9,599 bases of DNA from Fimbriimonas sp. (lineage in GTDB: Bacteria > Armatimonadota > Fimbriimonadia > Fimbriimonadales > Fimbriimonadaceae), in the NCBI GenBank assembly GCA_030447945.1, contig JAUJNV010000124.1, positions 1 to 9,599 of the forward strand. The letters are read 5' to 3'. The notes beneath the pieces are model-generated. The model was not told the origin of the DNA. It worked only from the letters and a program-made list of their open reading frames with translations, and searched no databases. How positions within the stretch are numbered: position 1 is the stretch's first letter; every line of letters starts with the position of its first letter. Both the position numbers and the translations under genes were made by a program. Of this stretch, positions 1-8,926 are shown in pieces.

Positions 1-400
1 CCCCCGGCCACCGCAGTCCTCCCCCGCCGCCCGCCCGCCCCCCGCGGCGCGCGGCCACCACCGCCACCGTCGCTTTCCCGCCGTCCCCGGGCATCCGGCG
101 AGCGGCCTCCCGCAGAGCCCGGACCAGGTCGTCCTCCTCGAGCCTGCGCCGGAAACGGTAGAGGGTCGTGACATCCGGCGCCGAGGCGAGCTCCCGCGCC
201 TCCCGGAGCTCGGCGTGCTCCCGCAGCCGCACCTCCGCCTCCCGGAACGTCCAGTCGTCGTAGCGCATCAAGCACGGCACGGCCAGGAGCTGCGGCTGAG
301 TGAAGAGCCGCTTGCTGAACCGGCTCCGATGGGCCGGAAGAACCGACTTGGCCACCTCCAACGCCACCGACGCGAAACGAACCAGACCCACCTCGGCCAT
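1..400 (-). CDS. N-terminal part of a DDE-type insertion sequence transposase, cut by the window edge
   Basis: The minus-strand frame opening at ATG 398-400 stays open to the left edge (133 codons). It reads MAEVGLVRFASVALEVAK, then a block around SKRLFTQPQLLAV, then DDWTFREAEVRLREH and DVTTLYRFRRRLEEDD. This is the helical N-terminal region typical of IS5/IS4-like transposases that precedes the catalytic core; the motif spelling is what I recognise and the exact family is not assigned. An in-frame TGA lies upstream and no other start is available, so ATG 400 is the start, although no clear ribosome binding site is present. The first catalytic Asp is usually in a V-D-A-T-G stretch soon after this point. 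Here the frame turns into a low-complexity Ala/Arg/Gly run from about base 66 leftwards, so the end is either miscalled or decayed. The gene lies 47 bases downstream of rsmA, on the same strand. Confidence 0.7.
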   Translation of the reverse strand, partial: MAEVGLVRFASVALEVAKSVLPAHRSRFSKRLFTQPQLLAVPCLMRYDDWTFREAEVRLREHAELREARELASAPDVTTLYRFRRRLEEDDLVRALREAARRMPGDGGKATVAVVAARRGGRAGGGGGLRWPG

Positions 401-425
401 CGCAGTGACTTTGACGACAAGAGGA

Positions 426-438
426 TGTCAACAGAGCC
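426..438 (-). repeat. possible terminal inverted repeat of the insertion sequence
   Basis: Read on the minus strand this is GGCTCTGTTGACA, located between the rsmA stop and the transposase start, where an IS end must lie. Ends beginning GGCTnTGTTG are known from IS5-family elements such as IS903. The partner end is outside the window, so neither the repeat nor a target duplication can be confirmed. The TTGACA inside it resembles a -35 box, but no -10 follows at the usual spacing. Confidence 0.35.
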
Positions 439-447
439 GCTTGGCTT

Positions 448-1263
448 CTAAAGCTTGAGCCACTGGAAGAGCGTCCGCCAATTCTCCAGCGTTAGATCGG
501 CGGGCCGCGCTTTCTCCCCCAGTCCGGCCTCTCCGATGGCCCGCAGCACCTGTTCGCGGGGAAGCGAAAGACTCGACGAGAGGTTGTTCGCGAGGGTCTT
601 TCGCGGCTGGGTGAAGCCTCCGCGGACGAGGCGGAACAGGGCCGGATCGTCGTCTTCCGCCGTGGGAACTAGCTCGAGGACCGTGCTGTCCACCTTCGGC
701 GGCGGGAGGAAAGCCTCCGCGGGAGCGTCGGCGAGCTTTCGAAGGGAAAAGCACGCCTGGAGGTACACGGACAGAGACCCTCGATCCGAGTTCCCAGGTC
801 CCGCGAGCACTCGCTGTGCAACCTCCTTCTGCATCATCAGCACGGCCTTCCCGAAATGCCCCCGCGCCTCCGAGATGCGCGTGAGGAGCGGCGCAGTGAT
901 GTAGTAGGGGAGGTTCGAGACGACCCCCCGGGGCTCCGGCAGCTCCTTCAGAATCGCGCAGATATCCGTCTGAAGGGCGTCCGCCTGCCGAACGTCCGCC
1001 GCCGGAGCAGACTCCATCAGGGCGGCGACCATACGTGGATCGAGTTCTAGCGCCACCATCCGCTCCGTTCGTGCGGAGAGGGGCGCGGTCAGGACCCCGG
1101 GCCCCGGGCCGATCTCCAGCAGCCCGTTTATGCCGTCGAGGCTCGCGACGATGGCCCCAACTACAGTCTCCGAGCAGAGAAAATGTTGGCCGAGGCCCTT
1201 CGTCGGTGACAGCCCGTGGCGGGACAGAAACTTATGAAGCGTTGCGGGATCGTAGAGGTTCAA
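448..1263 (-). CDS. rsmA: 16S rRNA (adenine1518-N6/adenine1519-N6)-dimethyltransferase
   Basis: RsmA (KsgA) uses S-adenosylmethionine to dimethylate two adjacent adenines in the 3' terminal helix of 16S rRNA during 30S maturation in the cytoplasm. The 271-residue product is full length and uninterrupted. Visible motifs are GQHFL at 25-29, the SAM-binding motif I LLEIGPGPGVLT at 48-59, the acidic ALELDP at 71-76, the catalytic NLPYYI at 117-122, the FLPPPKVDS motif at 185-193 and a C-terminal FTQPRKTLANNL at 217-228. The start is TTG at 1261-1263. An in-frame TAA lies three codons upstream, so no longer start exists, and this start aligns with the family's usual M-N-x-Y-D-P opening. The TTG overlaps the TGA stop of the upstream G5-3D gene in the tetranucleotide TTGA, with an AAGGG just before it, which implies translational coupling. 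An insertion sequence follows its stop. Confidence 0.97.
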   Translation of the reverse strand: MNLYDPATLHKFLSRHGLSPTKGLGQHFLCSETVVGAIVASLDGINGLLEIGPGPGVLTAPLSARTERMVALELDPRMVAALMESAPAADVRQADALQTDICAILKELPEPRGVVSNLPYYITAPLLTRISEARGHFGKAVLMMQKEVAQRVLAGPGNSDRGSLSVYLQACFSLRKLADAPAEAFLPPPKVDSTVLELVPTAEDDDPALFRLVRGGFTQPRKTLANNLSSSLSLPREQVLRAIGEAGLGEKARPADLTLENWRTLFQWLKL

Positions 1264-1895
1264 CGGCCCTTAAGGACGTGAACCCGAACCTTTTTTCGGC
1301 CGAACCGCAGCGCCCGGCTCCGGCTGTCGTAGCAGAGGTCGATCTTGTGGCCCTTGATCGCGCCGCCTTTGTCCGCCGCGATCGCGAAGCCGTACCCCTC
1401 AATATAGAGCAGCGTGTTCATCGGAATGACCCGCGGATCGACAGCCACACAACCGAAGGTGGCCCAGCGTCCGGTTGCCGTGCGACCAGTCGCGCCGGGA
1501 CCGATAGTGGCGGGGCTGGGGTCGTAGGCGGTCGCGCTCATGATGAGCACTTTCGAACGCTTGAAGGAACCACGGCTGGGGCGGTAGCCCGAGCGGCCCA
1601 TGAGGATGAGCTCCTGCTCTGGCTCTCTTCGCTCCTCCTTTAGGAGCTCGCGGCCCACGGGCTTTCCGCCCTTGTAGACGACTCGGTAGGTGCGCTTTAC
1701 GTACCCGGGCGAGCCCTTCTTGGCCTTGATGAGACGCCCCGGGCCGACCAATCGGCTGAACTGATAGACCACCCCGGCGGGGATGCTCTTCGACTCGACT
1801 TTGGTCTCCGTTTTCGGAGCGACGACTTCTTTTACTTCTTGCCCGATCGCCAGGGAGGCGCCGAGGCAGAAGGCGGAGGCAAACAGTACACGCAT
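1260..1895 (-). CDS. secreted G5 and 3D domain protein (YabE-like cell-wall protein)
   Basis: The 211-residue protein opens with a short signal peptide (MR, then VLFASAFCLGASLAIG, with cleavage probably before Q19). A G5 domain occupies about residues 28-100, with the recognisable KRTYRVVYKGGKPV core and the EPEQELILMG ending. A 3D domain fills residues 115-211. Its signature Asp residues are visible in TAYDP (D125), VAVDPRVIP (D153), AADKGG (D175) and KIDLCYD (D186, D190). 3D domains adopt the MltA/RlpA-like double-psi barrel fold and act on peptidoglycan in Rpf/YabE-type proteins; G5 domains are thought to bind cell-wall sugar polymers. The reaction itself is inferred. In Bacillus a yabE gene with this architecture sits just ahead of ksgA, and here the stop overlaps the rsmA start directly. 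The ATG has no good Shine-Dalgarno, and the frame stays open upstream with a purine-rich GAAGGA about 28-33 bases before it, so an unusual upstream start is possible. Confidence 0.9.
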   Translation of the reverse strand: MRVLFASAFCLGASLAIGQEVKEVVAPKTETKVESKSIPAGVVYQFSRLVGPGRLIKAKKGSPGYVKRTYRVVYKGGKPVGRELLKEERREPEQELILMGRSGYRPSRGSFKRSKVLIMSATAYDPSPATIGPGATGRTATGRWATFGCVAVDPRVIPMNTLLYIEGYGFAIAADKGGAIKGHKIDLCYDSRSRALRFGRKKVRVHVLKGR

Positions 1896-1920
1896 AACAA
1901 AGGCGGCAACGGCACGGAGA

Positions 1921-1956
1921 ATACTTCCTTCGTGCGGCTGCCGCAGGGGGAAGTAT
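1921..1956. repeat. nested inverted repeats in the leader of the G5-3D gene
   Basis: Outer arms ATACTTCC (1921-1928) and GGAAGTAT (1949-1956) are perfect 8-base inverted copies. Between them TGCGGCTGCCGCA (1933-1945) is a perfect 6-base inverted repeat around a single central base. A third related copy, GGTAAGTATAGG, lies at 1980-1991. The block begins 26 bases upstream of the G5-3D start codon. It could be an operator with repeated half-sites or an RNA stem-loop in the leader; the sequence alone does not decide. Confidence 0.5.
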
Positions 1957-2019
1957 ACCTCGCATTTCTGCTGTGCCCCGGTAAGTATAGGAAACTTGCG
2001 CCCACGACCTTAGACCGAA

Positions 2020-2037
2020 GAGCGGCCGTCCCCGCTC
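2020..2037 (-). terminator. possible weak hairpin after the beta-propeller gene
   Basis: Just after the TAA at 2046-2048, the minus strand carries a 6-base stem GAGCGG/CCGCTC with a 6-base loop. Only TTCGGTCT follows, not a T-run, so it is not a standard intrinsic terminator. It may protect the 3' end or attenuate transcription, or have no function. Confidence 0.2.
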
Positions 2038-2045
2038 AAGTGCCG

Positions 2046-2919
2046 TTACCGAGCCAGCGGGATCTTCGACACCACACAGGGGGAGAACTCGCTCGTAGTC
2101 AGCAGTGCGTCCCCCTCCAGGCTATAGGTGATGGCTTCTCCCTGGAATTCGAAGGCGGTCGCCACCGGCGTCGGCTCCACTTTCGCCCACGCTCCCGGCT
2201 CCCCCGAGAGGGGAAACTCGTATGCCTTTAAGTAGGTCCGCAGAACGACGAACCGGCCATCCGGCGAAATGGCACCGCCGGTCACGAGCTTCGACTCGCG
2301 CATGGCGCTCCCTAGTTGGAGCTCGCCTACCTTCTCCAGCGTGTACCGGCCCGTCCCTGGGGGCCGCGGGAGGTAGAACACCATCGAAGGGCGCTGAGCC
2401 GCCTTCGTCACGACGAGCAGGTCCCCCGTCTTCGGGTGAACCATCAAGGTCTCCGCGTTGTGGGGCTCGTCTGAATAGCGGAGGGTGTAGACACGGTCGG
2501 CACGCACCGTGCGCGCTCCATCCCTAGGCTCCGGCACCCGGTAGACCCGGATGTCCTTCCGCTTGCCGGCATTGTCGCCGATATCGCCCAGGAAGACGTA
2601 GCCCTTGCCATCTAGCTTCGCAGACGCCATGTCTTCCCAGTCCACCGCCTCGGCGACCGAGACTGTGTAGGTGCCGAGGATCTGCCCTTGACGCCGAACT
2701 TGAAGAACCGCCGCGGCTTGTCTCCACTATCGTTGTGGGTGTAGTACATCCCCTTTTGACTGCGACTGGGAGCCGGGCCGGAGCTCTCGGCCACCCGCGG
2801 ATGTGGTGTCGCGAACGTCACCGGAGCGCCGTAACGGCGGACGCGGGACGCTTCCTCCTGAGCGAGCGGAGGGCACGCACGAGGAAGATCAAGGCCAAAA
2901 GGGCGCAACGTGGGGGCAC
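2046..2919 (-). CDS. secreted beta-propeller-like protein of unknown function (frame broken twice)
   Basis: The product is about 290 residues. After the N-terminus it reads ESSGPAPSRSQKGMYYTHND, a KPRRFFKFGVKG strand, DWEDMA, YVFLGDIGDN, a YRVPEP turn, HNAETLMV, GDLLVVTKA, GGAISPDGRFVVLRTY and GEAITYSLEGDALLTTSE. The ND-SGD, DWEDMA and GDIGDN signatures and repeated short strands resemble a widespread group of uncharacterised exported proteins predicted to form propellers; no enzyme residues can be named. The best start is GTG 2917-2919, giving a signal-peptide-like MPPRCALLALIFLV. One base must be lost or gained around 2880-2895 to join this to the PPLAQEE sequence after the cleavage region; the alternative TTG 2908 gives no signal peptide. 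A second break lies at 2681-2688 (GGGCAGATC), after which the protein resumes as ILGTYTVSVAEAVDWEDMA. Both breaks look like sequencing indels. The gene follows the glycosylase gene by about 60 bases. Confidence 0.7.
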
Positions 2920-2940
2920 GGGGACACTATTGTAGTCCCC
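2920..2940 (-). promoter_or_regulatory. inverted repeat around a -10-like box before the beta-propeller gene
   Basis: Arms GGGGAC (2935-2940) and GTCCCC (2920-2925) on the minus strand enclose a 9-base loop. That loop contains TACAAT (2929-2934), which resembles a sigma-70 -10 element directly before the proposed GTG start at 2919. No -35 is visible at 16-18 bases. If it is a promoter, the transcript would be leaderless or nearly so. It could equally be an operator or a chance hairpin. Confidence 0.25.
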
Positions 2941-2977
2941 TCCGCCGCCGGGCCTTTTTCCACATGAGGGAGGCCAT

Positions 2978-3911
2978 CTACTTCCTTGTCCGCCAGTTCA
3001 AAACATTATCGTAAAACAGGTGCTGGTGCGCCCAGCCGGTCAGCTCACCGGCGGCGCGCATGAACGCGGAGGCTTGGCGATACTTGAGCTTCGTCAGGCT
3101 CCCGCCGCGCCACTCGGGAAAGTAAAGCCGCGTGAGCGCCTGCCACAGGTGGGTGTCGATCGGCTACCGCGCCCGTATCATGCAAGGCGAAGAGGGCGAT
3201 GCAGTCGGCGAGCTTGGGGCCCACGAAGTTCAAGGACGTGAGAGCCGCGTTAGCTTCCTCGTACGGCTGCCCTTGAGCGACTCGATCCAGGCGTCTCCGC
3301 CCAGCCGGCCACCTGCCGCGCTACCGACGGGATCGTCCCTCCTCGGCCAGCTTGAAGCCTTTCTTGGGCGCCTCCTCAGGAATCGCCGCGATCGTCTCCA
3401 CGTCGGAAATCGGTGCAGGACCTCGCCCTGAACCTCGTCCAGCGCCGGCCCGTACGTGGCGAGGTGGCGGACCATCTGCCCGATCCGCTTGATGTTGTTG
3501 TTGGGCGTGCAGAGGAAGCAGAAGAAGGTCTCCGTGGCGCTGCTGGGTACATGAGCCGGAGGCCGGAGAGCGTGCCGAGGTAAGGCTCCATCTCCGGCCC
3601 CCGGCGCAAGATCTCGCGCTCGATCGCCTCGTCACTCCAAACGGAAGAGACTCTCGAAGTCTTCCCGGCTCGCATTCGACTCGACGCGCGCGGCGGCTCT
3701 CGGTCCGGCCGGAAGAAGAGACGCTCGTCGCTCCGCCACATAGGCGAGCGCATCCAGCGGACGAGCCCCCGCCGGCACCCCTGGACGCGGTACCAGTGGT
3801 CCCCATCCACGCCGAGCCAGCTTGCGTCCTCCGCGGTACCCAGCGGAACGCTTGGCCGCTGTTGGCGCAAAGCTCCAGGTCCAAGCGGCCGCCCGGATAG
3901 GTGATCTCCGA
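2978..3911 (-). CDS. OGG1-type 8-oxoguanine DNA glycosylase/AP lyase (multiple frameshifts)
   Basis: OGG1-type enzymes remove 8-oxoguanine paired with cytosine and cut the abasic site by a lyase step. The N-terminal domain reads ITYPGGRLDLELCANSGQAF then RW, followed by GVDGDHWYRV, EAIEREILRRGPEMEPYLGT, LSGLRLMY and TETFFCFLCTPNNNIKRIGQ. The helix-hairpin-helix gives LNFVGPKLADCIALFAL, whose Lys (codon 3213-3215) matches the catalytic Lys of OGG1. The conserved PIDTHLW provides the catalytic Asp (codon 3155-3157). The tail is ELTGWAHQHLFYDNVLNWR then TRK, ending at TAG 2978-2980. The protein must be assembled from all three frames with at least eight one-base steps, for example near 3834, 3775, 3635, 3545, 3405, 3340, 3265 and 3163. 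Since both catalytic residues and all motifs survive, these are most likely read errors. The start is unresolved: the ligA TGA 3918-3920 is in the same frame, the family's I-x-Y-P-G-G strand follows it, and the only ordinary start visible is TTG 3882-3884, which would delete that strand. Confidence 0.85.
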
Positions 3912-3917
3912 ACCGGT

Positions 3918-6567
<2,650 letters not shown>

Positions 6568-6605
6568 AGGCTTTAAGATACCTGTGGGCTAGGCGCGCCG
6601 ACCGG

Positions 6606-6707
6606 GGCTTCGGACGAGGCATCGGCATGCGGTGGTCGAAGCCGAAGGCTCAGCGGGAATCGACCTGCTCGCGACACGCTTTGGATCGTCAGCAGGACGC
6701 CGATGCC
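6606..6707. repeat. interlocking inverted repeats in the rho to DUF151 spacer
   Basis: The spacer 6568-6715 has no supported gene. It holds a 9-base perfect inverted pair, GGCATCGGC (6618-6626) and GCCGATGCC (6699-6707), and a 7-base pair, GGCTTCG (6606-6612) and CGAAGCC (6637-6643). The arms interleave, so if both formed in RNA the topology would be a pseudoknot; otherwise they are alternative folds. No T-run follows on either strand, so it is not a standard terminator. Confidence 0.4.
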
Positions 6708-6715
6708 ACATCAGG

Positions 6716-8133
6716 CTAGACCGTTGCGCGGGTCTTCTGAACCACGCTCTCGAAAGGAACGCCGCGTTTGTCAGCGTCCGCTTGAGAGCTTGATCAGGGA
6801 GTCCGTCGCTTCGAAGGTCTTTTCCTGGTTTGCCAGGAGCCGTCGGAGCTGCACGATGCCCTCCATGTCCTCCTTGCGGAACAGGAACTCCTCGTGGCGG
6901 GTGCTGCTGCGGCGCACGTCGATCGCGGGCCAGATGCGGCGCTCGGAGAGCTCCCGGTCCAGCACGACCTCCATGTTGCCGGTGCCCTTCAGCTCCTCGA
7001 AGATGTTCTCGTCCATCTTGGAACCCGTCTCGGCAAGGACCGAAGCCACGACCGTAAGCGATCACCACTCCTCGATGTTGCGCGCCGCGCCGAAGAAGCG
7101 ACGGGGGCGATAGAGAGCGGCGGGGTCGAGACCACCGGTGAGGGTGCGGCCGCTGGGCTGGATTATGGAGTTCGAGGCGCGCGAGAGGCGCGTAAGCGAG
7201 TCGAGGAGGATGACGACGTCGCGACCCGTCTCGGCGAGGCGCTTCGCCTGCTCCAAGCAGAGGTCGGTGACCCGCATATGGTTCTCCGCCGGCTCGTCGA
7301 GGAACGTGGACGAGATCGCCTGGCCGCGCACGGAGCGGCGCATGTCGGTGACCTCTTCCGGACGCTCGTCCACCAAGAGGACCATGAGGTAGATCTCGGG
7401 TGGTTCGTGGTGACGGCGTTCGCGATGTTCTTAGTCGTCGTCTTGCCCGCCTTCGGAGGCGAAACGATGAGGCCCGCGAGCCTTTGCCGACCGGCGCGAT
7501 GACGGCGACGATGCGCCCGACGATGTTGTCCGGCACCGTCTCCATGAGGATCCTTTCCTGCGGGAACAGAGGGGTCAGGTCGTCGAAGTTGACTCGCCTG
7601 TGCATCTCCGCGGCCGCAGTCCCGTACCCGTTCACACTCTCGACGCGGAGCATGCCGGGGTATTTCTCGCCCTCACGCGGAACCCGAATAAGGCCGAACA
7701 CGGTGTCGCCCGCGCGAAGCCCAAACCGCTTGACCTGCGACTGGGAGACGTACACGTCGTGGTTCGAGGGGACGTAGTTGTCCCGGCGCAGGAAGCCGTA
7801 GCCATCCGGGAAGAGTTCGAGGACGCCCTTGGAATAGGTTGCTTCATGCTCGGCGTTCGCGAGCGGCAACAGGGTCTCGATGAGCTCGTTGCGGAGAAGG
7901 TTCGGAGAGAGCTTCTTCGACTTCGCCTCCTTCAGGAGGGCCGCGGGGGTCATCGCGTCGAAGTGGTTGTAGTCGATCTCCGGAAGTTGGCCTTGCTCCT
8001 CGGGGTTGTCGAGGTTGGGAAGACCCTGCCGCTGACCGCCGCCGCCCCGCCCTCGGCGGCGTCCGCCGCCCATGTTGCCCCCTTGGGGATTGCCGCCCTC
8101 GTTGGGCTTGCGTGGTCGAAACTGGTGAGTCAT
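6716..8133 (-). CDS. rho: transcription termination factor Rho (3' half frameshifted)
   Basis: Rho is a hexameric RNA-dependent ATPase that translocates along RNA and releases RNA polymerase. The start is ATG 8131-8133, preceded by AGGA at 6-base spacing; an in-frame TTG at 8163 has no such support. Residues 1-45 are Gly/Arg/Asn-rich. The Rho N-terminal helices ([20 protein letters not shown]) and the cold-shock-like RNA-binding domain with [14 protein letters not shown] follow. The Walker A motif [13 protein letters not shown] lies at about 7437-7475, then [15 protein letters not shown], Walker [53 protein letters not shown] and [16 protein letters not shown]. One-base losses at CCC 7473-7475 and GGG 7398-7400 and further steps near 6784-6788 and 6751-6756 break the frame. 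A TGA at 7062-7064 interrupts the invariant EEGGSLT segment. Restored, the tail reads [11 protein letters not shown], then [11 protein letters not shown], ending at TAG 6716-6718, giving about 474 residues. The frame as read instead runs on spuriously to 6589. Confidence 0.95.
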
Positions 8134-8199
8134 GTGTGTTCCTGTGAAAAGGGATTTCCGCAAATGGGAAAGAAGGCTCGATAGGGCCTGAAGGAGGGG

Positions 8200-8742
8200 C
8201 TATTGCCCTTCGCGAAGGATCGCGATGTACGGAAGGTTTCGGTACCTCTCCGCGCAGTCTAGACCGTATCCTACCACGAACTCATTCGGAATCTCGAAAC
8301 CCACATATTCCACCGGGGTCGGCAGTCTCCTGGCTTCCGGCTTGGAAAGGAGGGCGGCGACGCGAAGGGACTTGGGCTTCCGAGTAGAGAATAGCTCCCG
8401 CAGGTGGCTCAGGGTGGTGCCTGTGTCCACGATGTCCTCTACCATTATGACGTTCAAGCCCTCGATGTTGGTATCCAGATCTTTACGAATTTGCACGATC
8501 CCGCTCGTGGACTTCCCCAACCCGTAGGAGCTGGTCTGCACGAAGTCGATCGAGATCTCCCCGCTGAGGGCGCGAGCGAGGTCGGAGAGCATGTGGATGG
8601 AGCCCTTCAGGACCCCCACCAGGAGCAGCGGCTCATCCCCGTAGTCTTTTCGTATGAGCGCCGCGAGATCACGCACCTTCTCCGCGATTTGCTCCGCGCT
8701 GAGCAACACCTCGAGGGCCGGCGGGGGCGGGTAGACGGACAT
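8200..8742 (-). CDS. hpt: hypoxanthine-guanine phosphoribosyltransferase
   Basis: Hpt salvages hypoxanthine and guanine by transferring phosphoribose from PRPP, forming IMP and GMP in the cytoplasm. The 180-residue product has the length typical of bacterial members and no interruption. Visible features are LLVGVLKGS at 40-48, SSYG at 71-74 in the flexible active-site loop, the PRPP-binding motif VIMVEDIVDTGTTL at 98-111 and the C-terminal purine-site region IPNEFVVGYGLDCAERYRNL at 151-170. ATG 8740-8742 gives the usual family N-terminus leading into LSAEQIAEKV. An in-frame GTG at 8794-8796 would add 18 residues of unconvincing Gly/Pro-rich sequence. Neither start has a strong Shine-Dalgarno. 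The gene lies 184 bases after guaA and 66 bases before rho, all in the same direction. Its place beside guaA joins GMP synthesis with purine salvage. Confidence 0.96.
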   Translation of the reverse strand: MSVYPPPPALEVLLSAEQIAEKVRDLAALIRKDYGDEPLLLVGVLKGSIHMLSDLARALSGEISIDFVQTSSYGLGKSTSGIVQIRKDLDTNIEGLNVIMVEDIVDTGTTLSHLRELFSTRKPKSLRVAALLSKPEARRLPTPVEYVGFEIPNEFVVGYGLDCAERYRNLPYIAILREGQ

Positions 8743-8926
8743 GAAGGGCCCGGACGTTACCCCATCTCCGGGGCCTTGTCCCCAGGGCCTCGTCACTCCG
8801 AACGCGCGCCGTAGGATTCGGACCTCTTCTCGTTGTCGAGAGGGGCCAGCTCCTTACGGACGGCATCGCTGGGCTTCGCCCGGCCCGACAAGCGCCGCGG
8901 GTGAGGAAAGAGTTTCTGAGGCACTC

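Noticed and set aside
409..431. Outward promoter from the TTGACA in the IS end
   Set aside because: At 17 bases spacing the -10 position reads TCACTG, which is not a usable -10.
455..904. Plus-strand open frame opposite rsmA
   Set aside because: It is antisense to an intact, motif-complete rsmA and its Arg/Ser/Ala-rich translation shows no domain; this is a high-GC shadow frame.
6589..6715. Rho C-terminus as extended to 6589 by the uninterrupted frame
   Set aside because: After the break at 7473 that frame is not Rho. The restored Rho tail ends at TAG 6716-6718.
6894..7502. Long plus-strand frame opposite rho
   Set aside because: It mirrors conserved Rho codons on the other strand and has no start signal or recognisable domain.
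8797..8926. A separate small gene or terminator between guaA and hpt
   Set aside because: The open frames here show no domain, and the small hairpin at 8828-8841 has no T-run.
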